From the NCBI RefSeq assembly GCF_000275845.1, contig NW_006766939.1, forward strand, positions 67,365 through 102,372: a DNA stretch of 35,008 nucleotides, given 5' to 3'. Shown here piece after piece: positions 1 to 10,862 of this stretch. The notes under the pieces were generated by a model, which was not told the origin of the DNA, searched no databases, and saw only the letters and a program-made list of their open reading frames with translations. The translations under genes and the position numbers were made by a program. Numbering within the stretch: position 1 is the stretch's first letter; every line of letters begins with the position of its first letter. The DNA is from Dichomitus squalens LYAD-421 SS1 (Eukaryota; Basidiomycota; Agaricomycetes; Polyporales; Polyporaceae).

Positions 1-352
1 CTGAAGAGGGAGGACGCAATCTGAAGTCCTTATATACTACAGTGAAGTGTCCATGACTAATCGAAGAGTGGTTAGTCACATGTACCATAGTGCGATGAAT
101 AATACAATGACGAAAGAATTGCGACGTATCGCACCATAGGATGAGTAAGAGATGAGTAAGGCATAGACCTGTCTAGACCGTTCTGGAGTAGTACGGATTG
201 TCCTAGACAGTACCAGAAGAGTCCGGAAGCATAGCTATAGTACACGAGCAGAGAGTCCCAAATATGGTAACATACTACATAAGCGACTACAGCTAAGCGC
301 TAGGAGACGCATAGCCTCGTGTAGTCCGGACCGGATAAGTCCAAGTCCAACA
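1..352. other. Left-edge sequence without recognisable gene
   Basis: This stretch has frequent stop codons in all frames and looks more A+T-rich than the GC-rich spacers further right. I see no domain, splice pattern or repeat shared with the rest of the window. It abuts the truncated WD40 fragment near position 352, where homology to genes A-C starts abruptly, so it is probably one side of a rearrangement or insertion junction. It could be the end of a mobile element lying mostly outside the window, but no terminal repeat can be verified. Confidence 0.5.
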
Positions 353-747
353 GGAAGGCACACTCTGTACTTGAGAATGCCATCGATGACGTGGTGTTCT
401 CCCCGAATAGTCGGCTGCTTCTGTCAGCGTCGGCGGACAAGACGGTCAGGATTTCGGATGCACACACAGGTGCCATGCTCCAGTCGCTCAACGGACACGA
501 TGCAACGGTGTGCAGGGCATGCTTCTCCCCGTGCGGGAAGTATATCGCCTCTGCATCTGATGACGAGACAGTGAGGGTGTGGAGGACCAGTGATGGATCG
601 TGTCTAGCTGTGCTCTCCGGTCACGATTCCTATGTCAAGCATATTGCGTTCACTCCCGAAGGGACAATGCTGTGGTCTGCTGCAGACAATGGGACTGTGT
701 TGGGTCGTCGATTACAGGATGTCATCCCAGATGAATTCAAGCCTTAG
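353..747 (+). pseudogene. 3' fragment of F-box/WD40 gene (last WD40 repeats only)
   Basis: The frame is open from 325 and becomes homologous to the end of genes A-C from about 353 (DNA ggaaggcacac, shared with gene C). It encodes roughly the last three WD40 repeats, including FSPNSRLLLSASADKTVRI, CFSPCGKYIASASDDETVRV and TPEGTMLWSAADNGTVLG, and ends PDEFKP-stop where the intact genes end PDESEF. The F-box, the linker and the first five repeats are missing, and there is no credible start codon or promoter. One WD dipeptide is changed (RISDAHTG instead of KTWDAHTG). I read it as the surviving 3' end of another unit of the tandem array, truncated on its left. Expression is unlikely. Confidence 0.85.
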
Positions 748-3700
748 ATAGTAACGTAGAGTCGGAACCTGCCCGCTTCGCTTCGCATCTCGTACATCTA
801 CATCAGAATGCATGTATGTCATTATTAGGTATAGCCTTGTTCGCTGATCCATACAATTGTCTTGCGTTGTGTGTCCAATGATACGCCATTTCTCTCCACT
901 CAAGCAGCGTTATTATAGTCCATAAGTATGCCACTTTATCAACCTATGAACACACAAGGAGCGTGAATTCACTACGGAAATGTACCATCGAAAGCACAGA
1001 TCCTCCTCAAGTGCTCGCAACCTTGCAATGCCAATTCGAAGAACCACCCTCCTTATTGAACCCTCCGGTTCCGAAGCGGAGGGACCTGCGACAGCGACGG
1101 CTCGGCGTTGACGCCCCAACGTGCTTGCGCAAGTCCCATCAGTGGTCATACGACACCTGAAGTGTCTGACCTGCTCCCGATTGATGGAACATCAAGTTGT
1201 CTGAAGACACTGTATTGAGTAGACCATATCGCAAGCCGCCACGGAAGGCAAACGGCGTCCAGCAGCCGAAGGGCCCGCAGTCCAAATCTTGCTGCCATCG
1301 TGACCCTCCCTGTTGCCCGCGTCAAAGGGTCGACGGCTGCGGACAGATTCTTCGCTCGTTGTGCTCGGGTGCAGCCAAAAGGATCTGCGATGCCAGCGCG
1401 AAGCTATCAGGAAGCTTAGTCGAACTTGCGTTGAAGAAGACACTAATCAGTTGCTAGATCGGGTGGGGCGCGGTGTCCAGCCCCAGCAGATTGTCAAATT
1501 ACAGATGCCTTTAAAACGGATCTAGAGAGACCTGTCGGAAGGGAGATGAAAGATGGCAGACGGCCGGCATATCGCAGGGACTGCTGTAGAAGGGGGGATT
1601 CAACCGATATCGTGTTCGTGCTGTTGGAGAGGATGCCTGGCATTGACACAGGAATGAGTACGTACGTTCGCAGTGACGTTTACCCCACCTTTTCCAGGAA
1701 TAGGATACAAGCCGACCCATGGCTCCAGCACAAGAACATCTACAAGCAATTTGACGATGATATCATGGGGACGATTCAAATCTCCGATATCAATACTAGA
1801 GCGACCTTTGAAAGTCAGGGCACAGGTGTCTATGAGCGCTGTGGGTGGTCACGGCCGAGAAGGGAAAGACAGGTTTGTCGGAAACCCGGGGGCTTGCGTG
1901 GAGGGAGACATTGCATGTCTTGGAACATAAGTAACCGCCTTACACATGGTTGACCATGCAGGCCCATATACGCTCTCCGGGACCCAAGCTGTGGTGTTGT
2001 ATCCTGCCAATAATTCGTGTGCGGCACAAGAATACGATTGAGGTTTCCTAGTAGCGATAATGACGAGAGCGGGCCTGTGCAGAGATTCCGAGTCGCCTTG
2101 ACACAGAGGGGCACGTCAAGTGAGATGACTGTGAGGTGGGAGAACAGTTCCAGCGCAATGCACTACCACAACAAACGACAGTGACAGACAACACGCATGG
2201 CCGATTTGGTGTTACGGGCAGTGGTACTGTAGACAGTGAGGGCATCACAGAGCAAGCAACGACGAAGCGCGGTACGAACACCAGCCAGACCGGACCGGGA
2301 AGCGGGCCGTCTAAGAGCGTCTAGGTCCTTGACATCGTCTCGCATTCATCCTCTGGCTATTACTTGATCACTCTCGACGGACGGGGACGTCATCCTGCAC
2401 TACTTTGATTAGCATCTCGCTCCAGAGCATGCCGCCCCTTCGCTGTGTTCCGCGCAAGCTCTCCCCGCGCCAGGCTTCCTCATGCACTGACGTATCCTCC
2501 CGATGTCTAGCAACGCACTCACAAGCCTATGCTGCATCTATCCTTTGAACACTGCGATACAGAAATATGCTTTCATCAAGCTCCTGTGATCGATCTCCCT
2601 GCCTCATGCAACCATCCTCGAGGGGCCTATCGCATACTACCCAGCCTGCATGGGCCTCCAAATCCTTTCTGGCTACTTACGTTCTGCCTCGGATAGATAG
2701 GAGAACGACTAGAGAGGCTATATGAAGCAGATGGAAGGCGAGCCTTGCGCATACAGTCAACATCCGTCGTCCTAAACGTGCGATGTGCTTGTAGGTATTG
2801 CTAATCCTTACCTTTATGTCTTGACAATCTTGATACGGATACTTAACGTTGTTTTGCGTCAGGCTTGTGGAGAGGGATTCTCATAGCTACGGGAAGAATT
2901 GCTTCATTCCACCACCCTCCCAAGAGCTGCCGCCTCAACAGAATAGGACTACGCCAATGTCTTGTCATAACGCGTCTTCCTCTCCAGCACGTATTCAACC
3001 TCTCTCATATCCTCCGAATGACCCCGACCATTCCTGCACCGTAGCCAACATTCCACTCCATACCACACCCCCATAGTTGACGCCATACCACGTCCACCAC
3101 CCTCGAGCTCCGTGACGGGTGTTGCCCCCCTTTATTCTCGATCTCCGTAGCTGAACCCGTACACCGCTGGCCACCGCTATTTCACATTTTGTTCACGCCT
3201 TCGTCAGGGATGGTTTCTCCAGCCTCTGCATGGCGCACAATCCCCAACTAGCCGACTTCCCTTGGCTCAGCGAGCGCAGTACTATGGTGAACTCGTAGAC
3301 CTGACCCTGGCAACGAAGCCAGCCTTGAAGTTGACAGAAAGTCTGACGGGGCGTCCGGGGCAGCGGATGCAAAGGGCGCGGCGCAGGGGAACCCATGGTG
3401 ATAACGCAGGTACGTCCACACTATTGTCCTTCTTCTGCCCTAGGGTTCCTCGCATCCTTTGCATCCTTCCCGTGTTTAACGTCTTCTTGCTCGAACCATT
3501 CATCTATCTCGTTCTCGCGTAGTCGGACTTCTAACCCAGTTTGGTGTATGGAGTCCCGCGTTCCGAGTTGAGCAGCGGTCGTCAATGTACTTATTCTCAC
3601 ATAGGACAGCGGGATCATCCACCTCCAAATCCTCCAGGAGGCACACCTTCGAGACTCGCTGCAAAGAGAGACCGGAAGCCTCTGCACGCCAAGGACGTCG

Positions 3701-4559
3701 ACTGTGCCGAGATATCCCTCTCCAGGCTACTTGCGACACACTGCAGCGAATGGGCAGAATTCCTGGCAGGACGCACTCGCTACCTACCCCTGTCATCGTG
3801 CATCGACTCGAGTAGGTCGATCGTACAGATCTTCACTACCTACATGACCTCACCTTTTCTTTACCCATGCCAGAGCTGAAGCACACCTACGTCATCGTGG
3901 CATGTAGACCAGACACCAGCCACGACGAGACAAGCGGCCCTCCGTCTTCCTAGGCTACGTCCAGGACGAGATCATGATGATCCACCCCGCGCTCGTCAAC
4001 AAGCTCGTTGTCAACCACGGCTCGGCTCAAAAAAGGCAACTCCTACCCTGACCTTGTCCCCTCATTCAGGTTGGAGCGCGAGTACTCGTGCACGGTGAAG
4101 GACGCGTGTTGCCTGCGCTGTATGGTGGCGACCGCTTACGCACCTTGCATCGTGAAGCACACTTGGTGCCTTAAATGCAGTGAAGAAGACGCGCTCGCTC
4201 TTCGTGTTCTTGTCACGTGTTAGCACAGGACCATAGCGAAACCTCTCATGCAGCGCGTTCGCACTGTGCTCACTTCAAGGTCGTGTTTTGGTGCAGAGAG
4301 ATAACAGTCATAAGGACGGCCGAGGTCCGTATCCTGCGAACCACGGCAAGAAGTAACTGTATAATGTATCGTTCTGCATCGATTTCCTGGTCTGTACATG
4401 CTCCCCACACTCGAAAGGGCCTGCAGCAGTGGCAATCTGGCCGTGTGACTCTACCGAGAAGTATGACCATAATGCTGTTTATACCATGAGATTCCGAGGA
4501 ATAATTGCGGCTCGGAAGAGCGCCACTTGCTATTGACACCGTGACATGCGTACATAATA
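748..4559. repeat. Spacer of the leftmost array unit, decayed
   Basis: No intact gene was found. The spacer is collinear with those after genes A, B and C but more degraded. About 1258-1500 matches the conserved downstream block (gcgtccagcagc, then a coding-like stretch ending in QKDLRCQREAIRKLSR). About 3245-3415 matches the block that in unit A encodes QLADFLELDEFYY, followed by a conserved ggtacgtcc splice-donor-like site at 3410. About 3560-4200 matches the block that ends unit A near 10330. Short ORFs of 60-110 codons on both strands overlap one another and are broken by stops, so none is called. Between about 1550 and 3240 I see only weak similarity to the other spacers. Confidence 0.6.
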
Positions 4560-4699
4560 TGAATGCTACGTTTTCTCTGTCGAACTCAGATACCGCGCCT
4601 CATGGGTTCCGCACAGCCTGGTCCAAGGATGCTGTCTTACTCGTCCCTAGTCCCTCTTGAGCTCATCGTTCCACCGACCAGCGACACTGACACTCTACC
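4560..4699 (+). promoter_or_regulatory. Conserved 5' flank of gene A
   Basis: About 130 bp immediately upstream of the start codon is conserved before all three genes, including the core gctgtcttactcgtcccta followed by gtccctc and catcgttccac. Similarity extends further upstream to the cattc...tggtctgtacatgctcc block near 4370. This suggests the duplicated unit carried its own promoter and 5' UTR. No TATA box could be assigned. Confidence 0.45.
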
Positions 4700-6984
4700 A
4701 TGTCTCCTGAGGACAACATGTCGAACTCTCCAGATTTTTCGCCCTCAGATTCGCCCACTATGCAGTCCCTCGTGCTCCCAGTGGAGGTCATCGAGGGCAT
4801 CATCGACTGCTGCTCCTATTACACGGACACACTACTCGCTTTTGCTCTCACTTGCCGTGACCTTCATCCTCGTAGCATCCTCGTTCTCTTCACGGAGGTC
4901 CGCCTCCGAAGCAGGGATCGGGTCTTGGATTTCTGCGACGTTCTCAAAGCGAAACCTGAGCGCCAGTCTATCGTACAATCTCTGTCGCTTCGGTGGGAGG
5001 CTTTCGCTCCACATCCCCTGCTGTCTATTCTATCTGCTCTTCGTCAGATAACGTTTGGAGGGCGTGTATGTGACCCCGTACAATGCCACCCTTCCACTCT
5101 ACTCTGCTGCAGGCAATCCGGGAGCGGCCTTCGGAGTCTGACCATCCAAGGCGCTACCTTCCCGACGTGCACCGCCTTCCTCCACTTCCTTTCCGCCTTC
5201 CACAGCATTGAACACCTCACGTGCGAAGGTCTCCAATTAAAACAAAAGGGCGAGGCGAATCCGTTTGTGCAACACCAATTGTCGCGACAACTGCGTCTGA
5301 GAACGTTGAATGTGGGTGCTATTATGGGTGCCTCCGTATTTCTCGTGAATTGTGACCTGGACCCCTTTTCCTACAGGTGCTTCTCAGCGTGAATGAGGAG
5401 ATCACAAAATCGTTGCTCGGGATAGCTCCACCACCGGAGACTACCCGCTCGCTTCACACCCTCAATCACCGTCGTTCGTACCTCATCTTCTCATACTCAT
5501 CCTAATCTCATCGCGTATCAGAATCCTTACTCATACTTCCTCCGTGAACAGAAGGGTGCTATCATGTTTCATTCACATTGTGGATGTTTGCTTGGCCTGA
5601 GAAAATCAAACGTGCTGTGGACATCTTGACAGGCCCGGTAGCAATGAAGATGAACACTGTCACTGTGTTCCTCTTGTATGATGACACTGGGAAACTATAT
5701 CGCGAATGCCGTCGACCTGCCACCTTGGAGCTGTTTGCAGCATTGGAGAAGATTCTCATCAAGTACCCTGCCTATCGTGTAATTTTCACAGCTATGCGTG
5801 GCCTTTGCATGAACCTGCGGAAGACGATCTCTAGGATGGAGGAGGTTCGAAGGTGCTTTGCTGCGGTAAGCGACAAATGGGCGCTGGAAGAACAGCTCAA
5901 ATATTGTGAGTTCCACTCACTAAACATGAAGATGATATAGAAATTGACTTGCGTAGCTGGAAAACCCGGACATGACTCGTGCGTCTCTGCACTTGTCGTC
6001 TCATCAGACGGGCGATGGGTAGCGACTGCCTCCCATGATTCCACGATCATCCTTTGGGATTCCCGAGCTGCCTGCATCTCGCAAGAGTGGTTTGCCCATG
6101 ATGGAGAGATCGCGAGTCTCGCATTCTCACCAGACGGTCGCTCCCTCGCGTCCGCAGGGGATGATAAGGTGGCAATCTGGAATATCAGCGGCAACTCACG
6201 CCAAGTCGCCACCCTCGAAGGTCACACTCACCCCGTCGTCGACTGCACATGGTCAGGGAACGGTGCTTACATTGCATCTCGAGACCTCGGGGGTCATATG
6301 CGACTCTGGGATGGACGAACGTTCCAACCGCTGCCCCTTCGCGGCCTCAACCAAACAACAATCATCGAGCCTCTGTTCTCACCTGACAGCCACTGGCTTC
6401 TGGTCCACATGTGGAACGGCTGTGGCGTTTGGGATGTGGCATCTGGCGCATACCTTTCACTCAGCCGATCCCAAGATGACCCGGCCAATAATCCCTCCAC
6501 CGCCGCGTTCAGTCGCTCGAGTACACACATCGCTGTTGGATACATGGATGGGACGATCTATGTTTGGGACATGGAGAAAAGGCAGGAGCCTCTGCTCTGG
6601 AAAGCGCACACACAAAAGGTCAGCGATGTGGCCTTTTCCCCAGACGGTCGGCTACTACTCTCAGCCTCGTACGACAACACAGTCAAGACGTGGGATGTAC
6701 ACACTGGTGTCATGATGCAGTCATTCGATGGACACGCGTTGACGGTGTCTCAGGCGTGCTTCTCCCCCTGCGGGAATTACATCGCCTCTGCATCTGCTGA
6801 CAGGACGGTAAGGGTGTGGAGGACAAGTGATGGATCTTGCTTGGCAATGCTCTCCGATCATGGTGCCTGGGTCTCGTACGTCGCATATACTCCGGACGGG
6901 ACAATGCTGTGGTCTGCGGCCTCCAACGGGACTGTGTTGGGTCGCCGTGTACAGGACCCCATGCCGGACGAGTCCGAGTTTTGA
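4700..6984 (+). CDS. Gene A: F-box / WD40-repeat protein, four exons
   Basis: Proposed exons are 4700-5311, 5377-5473, 5552-5905 and 5957-6984, giving 696 residues. Introns are 65, 78 and 51 nt (gtgggt...ctacag, gttcgt...gaacag, gtgagt...gcgtag), phases 0, 1 and 1. Without splicing the frame hits stops after each exon. Residues about 25-67 form an F-box (LPVEVIEGIIDCC, LAFALTCRDLHPRSI), the segment that binds Skp1 in SCF ubiquitin ligases. Residues about 68-354 are a leucine-rich linker typical of fungal F-box proteins. Residues about 358-690 hold eight WD40 repeats (for example FSPDGRSLASAGDDKVAIW), probably one propeller for substrate binding. No signal peptide or membrane segment is visible. 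A second Met at residue 21 has good start context. Substrate unknown. The exon joining is inferred from conservation of the same splice sites in genes B and C. Confidence 0.82.
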
Positions 6985-9900
6985 ATGGAGTTGTGCAGTG
7001 AATACATGACACCCACCCCTGTGCATGATGTACTATGTATATATGCTGATTGGCGTCGATCTAGCATCAGATGTTCTATGCAGCTTCGTTTGGAGATCCG
7101 TACGACTGTCGTTCCCGTAAGATCTTCATTAAACGTCTGATATCCGCTGAATCCCACATTTCCCCTTTCCGATTATACAGCGATGGATTGCGCAAGTCGA
7201 TCTCGACAGATACATCGTGCGGCAGACATCTATTCGAGCGTGCATGGTGGAAAGCATATCCAATCCTACAGTCCTTCCTCGGATTCGCGTGAGAGAGCGA
7301 TGCTTGCAATTAGCATTGAGACATTACGAACGAACCTTATCGTCTCGTTCTCCGGTCCCAATGCTGAGGGATTTACCAGTAGCAATCCGAGGTCGACGGC
7401 CTGACGTGCCTACAAAAATGTCGTCAATGATCGTACAGCCCTCGCGGTTGCTAACTCTTCTCTGCGACGCCACCAAAATAGCGTCCAGCAGCTGACGGGG
7501 CACGCAGTCCAGATCTTGCTCTCGTCCGTCGCCCTCCCTGACGGCGACCTACAGGCCCTCCGCTCCTTGCATCGAGTTGTGGCCTGAAGAAGCTGCGACA
7601 TCCGCGCGGCGCTATTGGGAAACTCACTCACCGGCTGCTTGCTTGAGACGGAACGTGGTCTTCGTATCCCGCTTGCTTGAGGGTTGGAATTCAGTATGCG
7701 GCGAGGAATGAACAATGGCGGACGACCCGTACCCCGCGGGGACTGCTGTAAAAGGGGGGGTTCGCCCAAACGGGCTGTTCTCCCAAATTGTATACATTCG
7801 GAGAGGATGACGACCGTAGACACAGAGTTGAGGACTCGCGTTCGCAGCCCGCATTACCCGGAATCTTCCTGGAATGGTACATCGGCCATTCACCATCAAC
7901 AGACCTTTGGCTCAAGAAGCAGAGCATGTATAGCCAATACAATGACGATATCGTGGGGGCGATGCAGGTAGCGTCAGCGCTGCCTGGAGACTGACGCGAG
8001 GGTCGCGCGCCGAAGTCATGGCAGGAGTCCCTATGAGAGCAATGAGAAGCAAGGGACAGGCAAGGAAAAGCGAGTCTTTCGAACACCGATGCACTTGCGT
8101 GGAGAGACACCAATAAGGATACCTAGCTCGCACTTGATCGACCCAGTACACGCTTTCCGACATCCTAGCTGAGCGGCTGCGTGTCGATTCAAGTGCGACC
8201 GAAGGAGACGGTCGGGGTCGCCTGCGTGTGCAGAAATTGACTCAAGTGTGGGAGGACGCGTTAGGTGACAAGCAGCTGCTGTGCAGGATGGTTGCCAGGG
8301 TGAGAGGAGAGTCCAAAAGTCGTGCATCATGACGGTGATGAAACATCATAGAGAGTTGTTGTTGAGCGCAGTCGAATTGAGCGCAGTCGAAAAGTTCGAT
8401 GCTGCACACGCCCCAGCAGAGAGCGTGCAACCGGGTCCGGACCGTCCGGGACGTGGCCCGCTTGTAAGCGCCTGTCAGGGACTGGCAGTGGAGTCTGGAC
8501 GTTGCCTCACTTTGTCACTGCTCGCCTGCGTCCTTGGATATCCCCTCGCACTTACCATCTGCTTACAACTCATTGCCCTCCTGGCCTTCGAAAAGTGACT
8601 CTATTCTCTACTATCAACAACTCGCTGTACGGCATGCCGCTCCTCGCTGTATTTCGCGAGCTGGCGTGCCTCCTGTTGTCTACATAGCTAGAAACTCACA
8701 ATGCCGCCGTACACCTATCCTTTGGAAACTGCTGCCAGGATATATGCTCTTGCACGCTCTCGCCACCCCTCTCTCAGTCTCAGGGAACTATCCTCAAAAA
8801 GCTCCGTCGCATTCGCCCCACCCTGTCATCGGCCTATGGGATATACATGTGCCTCAATGTCTATCCTGTCTATCTAACTTGCCTCAAACGGATGCGAGGA
8901 CCGCCACAGAGGTCATGTAAGAAGCAGATGGGTCGTCCATATAGTCAATATGCGTCGTCCTGACAAGTGCGGTGTGCTTGTAGATTTCATCAAGTCTTGC
9001 CTTCATGTTTTGGCAATCTGCCTACTCACCCTCAGCATCGCTTTGGGCCATGCCCATCGCTCGGAAAACCCGATGGCTCCAGTAGCCAGGGGAAGCTTTC
9101 CTTCGTCTACCCTCTCTGGAGCTGCGGCCTGGATGGGATGTGATCGACTAGCTACACCTATGTCTTGCGAAGACGCGCCTTCCTCTCCGGTACGTCCTCG
9201 CCCTTCTCCTACCCTCGTAATGGACCCGACCATTCCCGAGTCGTAGCGAACAGTCCACGCCATATTGCCTCCAATGATCAATTTCCCGCCGCGTCCAGCA
9301 CCCGCGAGTGTCCGGCTCATCGCAACTCCCACTATTCTTGATGCACCTATGTGAACGCATAAGCGACCTCGCATGACGTCTACGCACTCAACATCTGACG
9401 GCAGCCCGAGCCTTTTATCCACAGACGACGCTCAACTAGCCGACTTCCTTGAGCTCGATGAGTTCTACTATTGCGCAATCGGGGGGTCGTTCCCAGCACT
9501 GAAACTGGCCCTGTAGCCGGCAGCAAACAGGCCGAGGCGTTCGGGGCGGCGGACACGAATGGGGCGGCGCGCAGGGAGATCGCGGCGATAGCGCACGAGC
9601 CGTTTGATTGGAGGAGGAGTAGCAGGTACGTCCTCGTTCCCGCCTTCTTCCACCCTACTATCTTCCTATTTTCCCCATGATTCCCGTGTTCGACATCTTT
9701 CTGTTCGAACCAGCCATACATCTCGTTCTCGCGGAGTCAGATGTCGAACCCAGCTCGGTGTCTGGAGTTTCGCGTTCCGAGTCGAAGGTCGGGCGTTGAC
9801 GTACCGGTTCTTGCACATAGGCCAACACACCTTTCGTCTCCAGGTCCGCCAGGACATGCGCACCCTCGAGATCCGCTGCAAAGCTGAGACCTGAACTCTC

Positions 9901-10734
9901 TGCAGGTCGGGGACGTCGCCAGGCAACTCGGGCCACACCGCCGACCACGGGCAGCATTCATGGGTGGCCGTACTCGCTACATACCCCCCTGTCGTCGACG
10001 TACACTGCGGCACCCTTTACCCTACGAGCTGATTCACATCTACGGTATCCTTGCATGCAGATCGGATACTGCCCACAACTAGACAATCAGTTTTCTGCCT
10101 TCCTTGGCTACGCCCAGGCCGAGACCGCGATGATCCGCCCCGCGCTCGCCGACCAGCCTGCCATCAACCGATGCTGCTGTGAGAGAAGGCATCTCCCACC
10201 CCGTTCCCGTACTCGCAATTAGGTCGGGGAGGAAGTACTCGCACGTCACGAAGGACGCGTGGTTCCTGTGTGGTATGGGGCGACCATGGGCGCAGCGTGC
10301 ATCGTGAAGCACACTCGGTGCCTCTGATGCCATGAAGCGAATGCGCTCGCTCTTAGTTTCTCATTGCGCATCGCCATTGCATCATCTCTTAGAGGGTGTT
10401 TGCGTGCTTTCCTGGCTGGGGGTTAGTCTGTGATGTGGTGCGATATAGGTCGTGACGATGGCTGAGACCCGTATCCCGTGTTCTTTGGCAGAAAATGACA
10501 TGTACTGTATCGTTCAGCATTCACTGCCTGGTTTGTACATGCTCCACACATTCAATGACGAACAGACTTGCCGCAGTGACGATCTGGCGGCGTTGCTGTA
10601 CCGAGAAGTGTAGTGGCGATCCACAATGTACGCAATGATGTATAGCGTGAGATTCACAGGAGATGCTTGCGGCAATGACGGGTACTTTTTGCTACTGACA
10701 CGGCGAAGTGCGGAGTCCGTGCTTTCGATGCGAA
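6985..10734. repeat. Spacer of unit A with decayed coding-like blocks
   Basis: No complete gene. Blocks shared with the other units, in order: about 7025-7130 (tgatgtactatgtatatatg and following); about 7478-7660, coding-like in frame with AVQILLSSVALPDGDLQAL and then a stop; about 8530-8930, beginning with a tggatatcccctcgcactta-like motif and encoding LDIPSHLPSAY; about 8950-9250 (CGVLVDFIKSCLHVLAIC); about 9373-9610, described separately; and about 9740-10340, ending with gcatcgtgaagcacactcgg. From 10490 the sequence resembles the regions upstream of genes A and C. Stops and frameshifts differ between units, so these are relics of one or more unidentified genes carried in the duplicated unit. 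Unlike the unit B spacer, the segment near 8480 has no large insertion. Confidence 0.6.
9373..9613 (+). pseudogene. Unidentified small gene relic in unit A spacer
   Basis: An ATG at 9373 opens 47 codons ending at a stop at 9514-9516, encoding among others SLLSTDDAQLADFLELDEF, YYCAIGGSFPALKLAL. Immediately after, in a different frame, EAFGAADTNGAARREIAAI continues to a conserved ggtacgtcc donor-like site near 9625. The homologous region in unit B (about 20815-21025) is open throughout, reading SALSADDARLAGF, VGGSFPPPKPDGKYGGAFG and NGAAGREIVAIAPG, again followed by gtacgt. The unit C copy (about 27990-28225) has diverged. Persistence of the reading frame and splice site suggests a former multi-exon gene. 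I do not recognise the family; in unit A it is frameshifted. Confidence 0.35.
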
Positions 10735-10862
10735 ATCTTCTCTGTCAAACTCAGATACCACGCCTCATGGGCACAGCGTGGTCCAAAGACGCTGTCTTAC
10801 TCGTCCCTAGTCCCTCTCGAGCTCATCGTTCCACCCCAGCGTAACTTGCACTCGACGCACCC
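10735..10862 (+). promoter_or_regulatory. Conserved 5' flank of gene B
   Basis: This flank is closely similar to the one before gene C (tcttctctgtcaaactcaga, then the shared gctgtcttactcgtcccta core) and ends in cgcaccc immediately before the ATG. It was probably duplicated together with the gene. No individual factor site can be named. Confidence 0.45.

Noticed and set aside
1..352. 3' LTR of an element at the left edge
   Set aside because: Sequence ending in ca just before the WD40 homology could be an LTR end, but no matching start, partner LTR or target duplication is visible.
5474..5551. Intron 2 with donor gtacct/gtattt three bases further on
   Set aside because: These look like better donors, but they give phase 2 and no acceptor that keeps the downstream frame in all three genes. 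gttcgt with phase 1 works in all.
6035..6715. 226-codon ORF in a second frame over the gene A WD40 exon
   Set aside because: It is a frame shadow: the WD40 frame carries the repeat signatures, and the shadow frame recurs only because the DNA is duplicated.
5944..6984. Separate single-exon WD40 genes starting at 5944, 12108 and 24908
   Set aside because: The apparent starts are TTG codons lying inside the conserved 51-nt intron. Splicing joins these exons in frame to the F-box/linker exons in all three copies.
4700..6984. NACHT/NWD-type (HET-like) allorecognition gene
   Set aside because: No P-loop or NACHT motif precedes the WD40 repeats; the N-terminal half is an F-box protein. Only the mode of WD40 evolution is comparable.
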